Assembly (NCBI GenBank): GCA_023381235.1
Contig: JAMCTV010000052.1
Coordinates: 1 to 5,485 of the forward strand
DNA length: 5,485 bases
DNA from: Gammaproteobacteria bacterium
GTDB taxonomy: Bacteria > Pseudomonadota > Gammaproteobacteria > SURF-13
Direction of reading: 5' to 3'
The translations under genes and the position numbers were made by a program. Below the pieces are notes generated by a model. That model made no database searches. It worked only from the letters and a program-made list of their open reading frames with translations, and had not been told where the DNA came from. Shown piece by piece: positions 1 to 5,485 of this stretch. Positions within the stretch are counted from its first letter, which is position 1. Every line of letters begins with the position of its first letter.

Positions 1-11
1 TAAAGTTGCAG

Positions 12-1736
12 TTATATCGCAGGCTGAATGTGCTCGATGAGCAATTGAACGCTGCGCCTGTCGCGGTAACTATTTACATCCAGTTTGTAGGCAACATGTA
101 TCCGTGACGCGTTTTGCACCAAGGTCAGTGTTTGTTCCTGGATGTTGAACGCGATGGCGTCGTAGATTTGCGGCGCGTCGGGATGTTGCAGCGACAGTTT
201 GAGATGTTTGTCGTTAAGCAAGCGCTGGCTTTTGATCTCAAAAACTCCATCAAACACAGGTTCCGGGAATCCTTGTCCCCACGGCCCGGCATTACGCAGC
301 GTTTCAGCAAGTTCCAGATTGATATCCGCAGGCATCAGTGCGCCATCGCTTAACAGTGTGCCCTGCATTTGCGCGGGATCGAGATGGAGTCTGACTTCGT
401 CGTCGAATGCAGCACTGAAAGCGTCTAAATCGGCGCGCCGCAAGGTCAGCCCGGCAGCCATGGCGTGACCGCCGAATTTGCTGAGCAGCCCCGGGTGACG
501 CGTTGCAACTGCATCCAGCGCGTCACGGATGTGCAGGCCCGGCACGGAACGTGCCGAGCCTTTGATTTCGTCAGCATCGTGAAGTGCGAAGGCAATGACT
601 GGGCGGTGCAGCCGGTCCTTGATGCGCGAGGCGAGGATGCCGATGACGCCCTGATGCCATGCAGGGTCGAACAGGCATAAACCGCAGGGCAGTGTGCTGT
701 CCATGCCCAAGTCATCGAGTGCGGCGAGCGCCTGGGTCTGCATTCCCGCTTCGATGCTGCGCCGTTCGCGGTTAAGTTCATCGAGCCGCTGCGCCATGGC
801 CAGCGCGGCGTCAGGGTTGTCGCTCAGCAGGCACTCGATGCCGAGCGACATATCCTCCAGCCTGCCTGCCGCGTTAAGCCGCGGCGCGACGGCGAAGCCG
901 AGATCGGCGGAGTTGATGCGCTCCGCGGTTCTGCCCGCGACTTGCAGAAGGGCGAGCAGGCCCGCGCTGCAACGCCGCTCGCGGATGCGCGCCAGCCCTT
1001 GTGCGACAAAAATGCGATTAGTGTGATCGAGTTGCGCCACATCGGCAACGGTGCCGAGCGCGACCAGATCAAGCAGTTGCGCGAGATTGGGCTCTTGCAG
1101 ACCGAGTTCGCCAAACCAGCCGGATGTGCGCAACTGCGTGCGCAGCGCCAGCATGATATAGAAAATCACCCCCACACCGGCGATGTGCTTGCTGGGGAAG
1201 GCATCGTCCGGCTGATTGGGGTTTACGATGGCATCGGCCGCAGGTAGCGTGGCGCCCGGCAGGTGATGGTCGGTGATGAGCACGCGCATGCCGTGTTCGC
1301 GCGCGCACGCCACGCCTTCAATGCTGGAGATGCCGTTGTCCACGGTGATGATGAGTTGCGGCTGCTGTTGCGCTGCGACGGCGACGATCTCCGGCGTGAG
1401 GCCGTAGCCGTATTCGAAGCGGTTGGGCACCACGTAGCGCACATCGCGCGCGCCGAGCAGACGCAGCGCACGCAGCGCGAGGGCGCAACTGGTTGCGCCA
1501 TCGGCATCGAAGTCGGCCACGATGAGGATGCGGTCTTGATCGCGCAGCGCCTGCATTAACAGGGCCACGGCCTGACTCATGCCTTTCAACGCAGCAGGGG
1601 GGTGCAGATGTTCCAGCTTGAGGTCGAGCTCATGCGCCTGCGTGACGTGCCGTGCCGCGTAGATGTGGCGCAACACCGGGTGCAGTTCCACCGGCAGGGC
1701 ATGCACGCTGTTGACGGGACGCTGGGTGATGTTCAT
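12..1736 (-). CDS. recJ: Single-stranded-DNA-specific 5'-3' exonuclease RecJ
   Basis: Complete 574-residue RecJ of the DHH phosphoesterase superfamily. It degrades single-stranded DNA 5' to 3' with Mn2+ or Mg2+, works with RecQ in RecF-pathway recombination, and serves base-excision and methyl-directed mismatch repair. Visible, counting from ATG 1736: motif I VADFDADG (73-80), TVDNG (131-135), the DHH motif ITDHH (154-158), LGTVADV (227-233) and APRLNAAGRL (284-293). The DHHA1 domain has SARSVPG (394-400) and GGHAMAAG (422-429). The C-terminal OB-like domain has GPWGQGFPEPVF (484-495). All expected catalytic residues are present and the length is normal. The frame can be extended by 11 codons to a GTG at 1769, but that start lies inside the preceding gene without a ribosome site, and the ATGA overlap favours 1736. 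Only 11 bases follow the TAA stop, with no terminator seen, so the operon may continue beyond the window. Confidence 0.97.
   Translation of the reverse strand: MNITQRPVNSVHALPVELHPVLRHIYAARHVTQAHELDLKLEHLHPPAALKGMSQAVALLMQALRDQDRILIVADFDADGATSCALALRALRLLGARDVRYVVPNRFEYGYGLTPEIVAVAAQQQPQLIITVDNGISSIEGVACAREHGMRVLITDHHLPGATLPAADAIVNPNQPDDAFPSKHIAGVGVIFYIMLALRTQLRTSGWFGELGLQEPNLAQLLDLVALGTVADVAQLDHTNRIFVAQGLARIRERRCSAGLLALLQVAGRTAERINSADLGFAVAPRLNAAGRLEDMSLGIECLLSDNPDAALAMAQRLDELNRERRSIEAGMQTQALAALDDLGMDSTLPCGLCLFDPAWHQGVIGILASRIKDRLHRPVIAFALHDADEIKGSARSVPGLHIRDALDAVATRHPGLLSKFGGHAMAAGLTLRRADLDAFSAAFDDEVRLHLDPAQMQGTLLSDGALMPADINLELAETLRNAGPWGQGFPEPVFDGVFEIKSQRLLNDKHLKLSLQHPDAPQIYDAIAFNIQEQTLTLVQNASRIHVAYKLDVNSYRDRRSVQLLIEHIQPAI
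1733..1736 (-). promoter_or_regulatory. ATGA stop-start overlap coupling the COG4255 gene to recJ
   Basis: On the minus strand ATGA (1736-1733) contains both the recJ start ATG and the TGA stop of the upstream gene. No convincing Shine-Dalgarno site precedes it: the preceding bases read GGCAGCCTGCGC. Termination-reinitiation is therefore the likely way recJ is translated, tying RecJ synthesis to that of the COG4255 protein. The overlap also decides the recJ start against the upstream GTG at 1769. Confidence 0.75.
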
Positions 1737-2722
1737 GCGCAGGCTGCCAAATTGCGCGGACGTTTCCACCAGCGCCCAAGGGCGGAAGGTGTGACCTCAA
1801 ACAATTTTTCACCGCCCAACCAGAGTGCAAGACGCTCCAGCTCGCGCGCCTTCAGCAATGCAAGCAGTGGCGCGAACCAGCGGTCTTCAAGCGCGCCGAG
1901 CGTGTGCTCAGGCATGAACGGCTCAAGCACGGCGAGATACTCTCCCGGCTCTGTCGCAGCGGCGAGCCAGATTTGCGCGTCTGACGGCGCAGGCGCATGC
2001 GCCGCGCCGCTCAGCATGGCGAGGCCAAGCGCCAGCGCTTCATCGGCATGCACTTTTTTATAACGTGCCGCGGGTTGTTTATCAAGGCGTCCCCCGCCCC
2101 AAAACCACAGGCTGTTAATGGGCAATGCACCGCGCTCGATGCGCGCCTGATTCACCGGGCTGGCGTGCAGGCGCATCTGGACTTCATTGAATAAGCGGCG
2201 CCAGCGGCGCGCGGTTTCTGCGTCATCCGCATTGGGCAGACAGGCATGGATGTGTTTGCCGAGCACCTTGTCCAGCGCATGTGTCGTGATGCCGGGATCA
2301 TGGGTGAAATGTACATACCAGCGCTTGGGGTGCGATGCGCTGAGTTCCGCATCATGCTCCTGAAACAAGTCCTGTAACTCCAATACCAGCGCGGCGGCTT
2401 CATCCTGCGTTACCGGGAGCGAACGATTATCAAACAACAGCAGGCTGTCGCCGTCGGCGTGCAGATACACCGGATCGGCGCGCAGCCACCATCCCGGTTC
2501 GATAGAGCCCTTATCCGCGGCACGGGTGACGGCGGCCACAGGAAAATCGCCGGTATGGATATCGAACAGCGCGAACATCCATGCAGTGTAATCGGCGGCG
2601 CAGGGTAGAACATTGGCGCGCGCCAGTATTTTCCCCAGCGACGCAGGAACGTGCGCACCTTGTTTGACGGTATCCAGCAGACCTGGAATGGCCAAGCTCA
2701 GAGTGCGCCCGGTCGTGCTCAT
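1733..2722 (-). CDS. Uncharacterised COG4255/RpfE-type protein with an ApgM-like motif
   Basis: Complete 329-residue, soluble-looking protein without signal peptide or membrane segment. I recognise it as the COG4255 type, labelled RpfE (Xanthomonas rpf cluster) or loosely phosphoglycerate mutase, and commonly beside recJ. No biochemical role is established to my knowledge. Landmarks are WWLRADPVYL (78-87) with DSLLLFDN (92-99), W135 in KRWYVHF (133-139), and a dense conserved block at 173-211 (RWRRLFNEVQMRL, then N191, R194, G198, P201, N203, W206, W208 and GGG 209-211). The spacing N-x2-R-x3-G-x2-P-x-N-x2-W-x-W-G-x-G resembles archaeal-type ApgM. The N-terminal metal-site Asp and the catalytic Ser pattern of ApgM are not apparent, so mutase activity is doubtful. 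The start is one base after the methyltransferase stop and no Shine-Dalgarno site is visible. The TGA stop overlaps the recJ ATG. Confidence 0.85.
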   Translation of the reverse strand: MSTTGRTLSLAIPGLLDTVKQGAHVPASLGKILARANVLPCAADYTAWMFALFDIHTGDFPVAAVTRAADKGSIEPGWWLRADPVYLHADGDSLLLFDNRSLPVTQDEAAALVLELQDLFQEHDAELSASHPKRWYVHFTHDPGITTHALDKVLGKHIHACLPNADDAETARRWRRLFNEVQMRLHASPVNQARIERGALPINSLWFWGGGRLDKQPAARYKKVHADEALALGLAMLSGAAHAPAPSDAQIWLAAATEPGEYLAVLEPFMPEHTLGALEDRWFAPLLALLKARELERLALWLGGEKLFEVTPSALGRWWKRPRNLAACA

Positions 2723-2723
2723 G

Positions 2724-3437
2724 CTACAATTTGAGGGCGAGCGTCAATCCGTCGGCCAGAGGCAGCAGGCTCAAGGCGATGCGCGAATCGTGGTGTAACT
2801 TTTGGTTGAGCTTGTGAATCGCCAGCGTCGCCTCGTCGGTCGCTCCCGGCGTCCTGCCTCCCGCGACATTAGTACATCCTTGTACGTCACAGTGTGGTGC
2901 GTCAACTACTCGTCCATTACGTAGCATATTATCAAGCACGATCAGCCCGCCGGGACGCAATAATTGCAGGCTGCGTTCATAATAGTCATCGTAACCGGTC
3001 TTGTCGGCGTCTATGAAGGCAAAATCAAACGTGCCTGCCTGGCCGTCGTCGAGCAGTTTGTCCAGCGTCTCAAGCGCAGGGGCGAGGCGCAGTTCGATCT
3101 TATGGGCCACTCCCGCCTCTTGCCAATAGCGCCGCGCGACCTTGGTCCATTCCTCGCTCACATCGCAGGCGATCAGCTTGCCGTCCGCGGACAGGGCGAG
3201 CGCCACACACAGCGCGCTGTAGCCGGTAAAGACGCCGATCTCCAAGGCCTTTTTGGCGCGCAGCAACTGCACCAGTAACGCCATGAACTGACCCTGTTCA
3301 GGCGCAATCTGCATGTTGGCCATGGGATACTTGGCGGTCTCTGCACGCAGGTGCTTGAGCAGCGACGGCTCGCGCAACGAGACGGAGAGTAAATACTCGT
3401 ACAACTCTTCGGTCATGTTGATGGTCTTGTTGCTCAT
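2724..3437 (-). CDS. Class I SAM-dependent O-methyltransferase (PF01596, CCoAOMT-like) with an in-frame insertion
   Basis: Complete 237-residue cation-dependent O-methyltransferase of the caffeoyl-CoA/catechol O-methyltransferase family. Members move a methyl group from S-adenosylmethionine to a hydroxyl, often of a catechol-like compound; the bacterial substrate here is unknown. Visible features are the SAM-binding motif LEIGVFTGYSAL (65-76), the acidic CDVSEEW after strand 2 (91-97), FIDADK (141-146) and VLDN (167-170). D143, D169 and N170 keep the 26-residue spacing of the plant metal ligands. Bacterial relatives are about 220 residues. The excess lies at residues 180-196, where the family normally passes from VxDP straight to a TDExTxAIxxLN stretch. 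That segment is rich in Gly, Cys and Thr and its DNA holds a palindrome. The ATG at 3437 is one base after the tsaB stop and has AGGTG and GGGAG upstream. The stop is one base before the next gene. Confidence 0.93.
   Translation of the reverse strand: MSNKTINMTEELYEYLLSVSLREPSLLKHLRAETAKYPMANMQIAPEQGQFMALLVQLLRAKKALEIGVFTGYSALCVALALSADGKLIACDVSEEWTKVARRYWQEAGVAHKIELRLAPALETLDKLLDDGQAGTFDFAFIDADKTGYDDYYERSLQLLRPGGLIVLDNMLRNGRVVDAPHCDVQGCTNVAGGRTPGATDEATLAIHKLNQKLHHDSRIALSLLPLADGLTLALKL
2850..2900 (-). repeat. Probable small palindromic element inserted in frame in the O-methyltransferase gene
   Basis: These 51 bp encode residues 180-196 (A to T), which I judge to be extra compared with the O-methyltransferase family. 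On the plus strand an imperfect inverted repeat lies at 2865-2888: GAC, a 4-base bulge ATTA, GTACA, loop TCCT, TGTAC, GTC. Next to it is a GC-rich arm at about 2849-2864. A 5-base direct repeat GCGTC occurs at both sides (2849-2853 and 2899-2903); the 50-bp period is not a multiple of three, so a simple target duplication does not explain it. Hairpin plus conserved arm is typical of dispersed palindromic repeats. No second copy occurs in this window, so repeat status rests on structure and position only. The segment could instead be a natural loop expansion. Confidence 0.45.
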
Positions 3438-3453
3438 ATCACACCTGGCTCCC
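3438..3453 (-). promoter_or_regulatory. Ribosome binding region of the O-methyltransferase gene
   Basis: Reading the minus strand, GGGAG (3453-3449) lies 11 bases and AGGTG (3446-3442) 4 bases before the ATG at 3437, inside the last codons of tsaB. Either may pair with 16S rRNA, though neither spacing is ideal. It is the most Shine-Dalgarno-like site among the five starts in this window. The tsaB stop TGA (3441-3439) lies between AGGTG and the ATG, so re-initiation by ribosomes finishing tsaB is also likely. Confidence 0.5.
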
Positions 3454-4131
3454 TTGCTTCTTCCATGTTACCTCATTACGCAAATACACCGGCAGCGCAT
3501 GTTCGGCGCTGACTGCTGCGCCTTGCGCATAGGCGCTCTGCGCCAGGCGTGCGACATCGCGCGCCTGTGGATAACAATCCGCCTGATAGCCGCTCAGCCG
3601 TCCGCCCAGGCGCGCCTCAAGCAGCGCGCCATAACTTTGCCATCCGCTGCCCACGCCAAACCAGGCGCCTTGTTCGGGCGCAGGGGCTGTTGCCGGTGTA
3701 CACACCTGTTCGTCTCCCCGCAACGACATGAGGCCGTTTTGATCCAGGCGGTAGGCTGCCCAGTACACCTCGTTCATGCGCGCATCGGCGGCGGTCAACA
3801 CGCTCGCCGCACCATGCGTGCGGTGCGCGCCTTGCGCCAGCACGGCCAGTGACGAAATGGGTATGACCGGCCGCTCCGCGCCAAACGCGAGTCCTTGCAC
3901 CACGCTGGCCGCGATGCGTACGCCGGTGAAGGAGCCGGGTCCGCAGCCAAAGGCGAGCGCATCCAGGTCGCCGAGCTTGAGTCCAGCCTGCTGGAGCAGG
4001 CTATCCACCATGGGCAGAATGAGCGCGGTGTGGCGTTGCGGCGCGATTTCAAAACGCTCTTCAATGCTTGCATCAATGAGCAGCGCGGCGGAGCAGGCTT
4101 CACTGGAAGTTTCAACGGCAAGAATCTTCAT
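3439..4131 (-). CDS. tsaB: tRNA threonylcarbamoyladenosine biosynthesis protein TsaB
   Basis: Complete 230-residue TsaB (formerly YeaZ), the ASKHA-fold scaffold subunit of the TsaD-TsaB-TsaE complex. The complex transfers the threonylcarbamoyl group, supplied by TsaC as threonylcarbamoyl-AMP, to A37 of tRNAs reading ANN codons, giving t6A. The protein is cytoplasmic and usually essential. Visible signatures are the N-terminal beta strand MKILAVETSSEACSAAL (1-17), H34, the hallmark GPGSFTGVRIA (64-74), DARMNEVYWA (116-125) and the C-terminal PVYLRNEVTWKK (214-225), very like the E. coli ending. Length matches E. coli (231 residues), so it is the full-length form, not a truncated one. It starts at ATG 4131, 8 bp after rarA; only a weak, distant AAGG precedes it, so coupling to rarA is likely. 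In many proteobacteria tsaB is followed by rimI; here a methyltransferase takes that place. Confidence 0.97.
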   Translation of the reverse strand: MKILAVETSSEACSAALLIDASIEERFEIAPQRHTALILPMVDSLLQQAGLKLGDLDALAFGCGPGSFTGVRIAASVVQGLAFGAERPVIPISSLAVLAQGAHRTHGAASVLTAADARMNEVYWAAYRLDQNGLMSLRGDEQVCTPATAPAPEQGAWFGVGSGWQSYGALLEARLGGRLSGYQADCYPQARDVARLAQSAYAQGAAVSAEHALPVYLRNEVTWKKQGSQV

Positions 4132-4139
4132 GGTAAAGC

Positions 4140-5453
4140 TTATGCCTTGGTTTTTTTATCGAGCGCGCGCAGGTGCGCGAGCTTCTCGGCGATCTTGATT
4201 TCCAGGCCGCGCTCGACCGGATGATAATAGCGCCTTTCGCCCAGCTCTTGCGGGAAATAACGCTCGCCCGCCGCATAGGCTTCCGCTTCGTCGTGTGCGT
4301 AACGGTAGTCTTTGCCGTAATCGAGTTCCTTCATCAAGCGGGTGGGCGCATTGCGCAGGTGCAGCGGTACTTCCAGCGAGCCGTGCGTCTTGGCATCGTT
4401 CAGCGCGGCGCCGAACGCGGTATAAACGGCGTTGCTTTTGGGCGCGCAGGCCATGTACACCACCGCCTGCGCCAGCGCCAGCTCACCCTCCGGTTGACCT
4501 AGGCGCTCCTGCACGTCCCAGGCATTGCGCGCGATTTCCAGCGCGCGCGGGTCGGCGTTGCCGATGTCCTCGCTCGCCATGCGCAACACGCGCCGCGCAA
4601 TGTATAACGGATCGCAGCCGCCGTCCACCATGCGCGCCAGCCAATACAAGGCCGCGTCGGGCGAGGAGCCGCGCACGGATTTGTGCAGGGCGGAGATTTG
4701 ATCGTAAAACGCCTCGCCGTATTTATCGAAACGTCGCGTGCTGCCGCCGCTCAGCACTTCATTTAACAGTTCCTCCGTGATGAGGGCGCGCCCATCCACG
4801 GGCTGCGCCAAATCGGCGGCGATCTCCAGCAGATTCAGCGCGCGCCGCGCGTCGCCGTCAGCGGCCAGCGCCAGGCGTTCGCGCAGTGCCTCGGACATAT
4901 CCAGCCTCAGTTTGCCCAAGCCGTGTTCGGCATCGGACAGCGCGCGGTCTATGACTAGCCGTATCTCGCTCGCCTGCAACGCCTTCAACACGTACACCCG
5001 CGCACGCGACAGCAACGCGTTGTTCAATTCAAATGACGGATTCTCCGTGGTGGCGCCAATAAACGTGAACGTGCCGTTTTCGACATAAGGCAGGAATGCG
5101 TCCTGCTGCGATTTGTTGAAGCGATGCACCTCGTCCACAAACAACACCGTGCCCTGGCCGAGCTTGCGCGCCTGTTCCGCCTTGGCGACCATATCCCGGA
5201 TGTCCTTCACCCCCGCCAGCACCGCCGAGATGCTCAAGAACTGGGCGTTGGATTTCTGCGCGATAAGCCGCGCCAGCGTAGTCTTGCCCGTACCCGGCGG
5301 TCCCCAGAACACCATCGAGTGCAGATGGCCGGACTCAATGGCAAGGCGCAGCGGTTTGCCCAGGCCGAGCAGGTGCGACTGGCCGTAAAAGTCCTCCAGC
5401 CGCTGCGGCCGCAGGCGATCGGCAAGGGGGCGGTAGGGGTCGTTGTTAGTCAT
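4140..5453 (-). CDS. rarA: Replication-associated recombination protein A (RarA/MgsA), AAA+ ATPase
   Basis: Complete 437-residue cytoplasmic AAA+ ATPase of the RarA/MgsA/WRNIP1 family, related to clamp-loader subunits and RuvB. Family members act at stalled or gapped replication forks, bind SSB and form tetramers. Visible motifs are Walker A GPPGTGKT (51-58), Walker B VLFVDEVH (103-110), sensor 1 GATTEN (133-138), a probable arginine finger in SRAR (149-152) and sensor 2 GDARRALN (200-207). The C-terminal MgsA region follows, with SEDIGNADPRAL (294-304), ACAPKSNAVY (335-344) and a basic tail. The length is normal for proteobacteria. The ATG at 5453 places the family's N-terminal pattern (PLADRLRP..L.DFYGQ.HLLG) correctly. 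The frame stays open upstream to the window edge, and no clear Shine-Dalgarno site precedes the start, so the exact start is good but not proven. It is the first gene of the visible operon; tsaB starts 8 bp after its stop. Confidence 0.97.
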   Translation of the reverse strand: MTNNDPYRPLADRLRPQRLEDFYGQSHLLGLGKPLRLAIESGHLHSMVFWGPPGTGKTTLARLIAQKSNAQFLSISAVLAGVKDIRDMVAKAEQARKLGQGTVLFVDEVHRFNKSQQDAFLPYVENGTFTFIGATTENPSFELNNALLSRARVYVLKALQASEIRLVIDRALSDAEHGLGKLRLDMSEALRERLALAADGDARRALNLLEIAADLAQPVDGRALITEELLNEVLSGGSTRRFDKYGEAFYDQISALHKSVRGSSPDAALYWLARMVDGGCDPLYIARRVLRMASEDIGNADPRALEIARNAWDVQERLGQPEGELALAQAVVYMACAPKSNAVYTAFGAALNDAKTHGSLEVPLHLRNAPTRLMKELDYGKDYRYAHDEAEAYAAGERYFPQELGERRYYHPVERGLEIKIAEKLAHLRALDKKTKA

Positions 5454-5485
5454 GATGGGCGGCGGTTGCGGCTTGTTACAGCAAT
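5454..5485 (-). other. Leader of rarA, possibly the end of an upstream gene
   Basis: These 32 bases precede rarA. On the minus strand one frame is open from the edge and ends at a TGA (5452-5450) overlapping the rarA ATG, as in the ATGA overlap before recJ. A second frame ends at TAA (5478-5476), 22 bases before the start. Either could be the end of an upstream gene; lolA commonly precedes rarA in gammaproteobacteria, but too little is visible to identify it. No promoter or Shine-Dalgarno site is recognisable. Confidence 0.3.

Noticed and set aside
1..11. Sequence after the recJ stop, searched for a terminator or a next gene.
   Set aside because: Eleven bases are too few to support any feature.
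540..556. Perfect 7-bp stem with GAA loop (CGGCACG GAA CGTGCCG).
   Set aside because: It lies within recJ over the conserved SARSVPG codons, so the sequence is explained by coding constraint; there is no T-tract or gene end nearby.
1461..1478. Tandem direct repeat of ACGCAGCGC.
   Set aside because: It encodes a repeated Ala-Leu-Arg pattern in a RecJ helix and has only two units; codon-level coincidence is enough.
1992..2003. 12-bp perfect palindrome GGCGCATGCGCC.
   Set aside because: It sits in an Ala/Pro/His-rich linker of the COG4255 protein; such palindromes arise easily in GC-rich coding DNA.
1602..2063. Plus-strand open frame of 153 codons across the recJ and COG4255 junction.
   Set aside because: The product is low-complexity Ser/Ala-rich without a family signature, opposite two real genes.
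3313..3852. Plus-strand open frame of 179 codons antisense to tsaB and the O-methyltransferase.
   Set aside because: It crosses two well-supported genes and its product has no recognisable motif; it is a shadow frame.
4150..4157. A7 run plus C near the end of rarA, where a -1 slip would join RarA to TsaB without a stop.
   Set aside because: The heptamer A AAA AAC is not in the rarA reading phase needed for canonical -1 slippage, and both proteins have normal separate ends.
4295..4780. Plus-strand Arg/Ala/Pro-rich open frame antisense to rarA.
   Set aside because: The composition is what GC-rich antisense frames give; rarA is unequivocal on the other strand.

Overview
The window holds five complete, tightly packed protein genes, all on the minus strand and read from right to left: rarA (5453-4140), tsaB (4131-3439), a class I SAM-dependent O-methyltransferase (3437-2724), an uncharacterised COG4255/RpfE-type gene (2722-1733), and recJ (1736-12). 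The junctions are 8 bp, 1 bp, 1 bp and a 4-base ATGA overlap. This is the layout of a single operon with translational coupling. There is no intergenic stretch long enough for an internal promoter or terminator, and I see no RNA gene, CRISPR array, insertion sequence or origin. Many open frames on the plus strand are shadows of these genes.

The organism is most likely a GC-rich proteobacterium (about 60% GC by eye), probably gammaproteobacterial and possibly betaproteobacterial. The reasons are the TsaB C-terminus, which resembles the enterobacterial protein, the RecJ and RarA of proteobacterial type and length, and the COG4255 gene directly before recJ, an arrangement I recall from Xanthomonas (rpfE-recJ) and relatives. 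No species can be named from this.

Right side (5485-4140): 32 bases upstream of rarA, which may hold the end of an unseen gene, then rarA, a AAA+ clamp-loader-like ATPase acting at stalled replication forks. Middle (4131-2724): tsaB, an essential subunit of the enzyme making t6A37 in ANN-decoding tRNAs, and a cation-dependent O-methyltransferase of unknown substrate. Left side (2722-12): the COG4255 gene, whose product carries a motif I associate with archaeal-type cofactor-independent phosphoglycerate mutases, followed by recJ, the 5'-3' single-strand exonuclease of recombination and mismatch repair. The operon thus begins and ends with DNA-maintenance genes and has tRNA modification and two poorly understood genes between them.

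Two points stand out. The O-methyltransferase carries an in-frame segment of about 17 residues (51 bp, 2850-2900), absent from the family as I know it, and its DNA contains an imperfect palindrome. This looks like a small palindromic repeat inserted within a coding region. The COG4255 protein is coupled to recJ by an ATGA overlap and has no assigned function. Otherwise the window looks like ordinary chromosomal housekeeping sequence, and I do not see a defence system or other large novel system in it.
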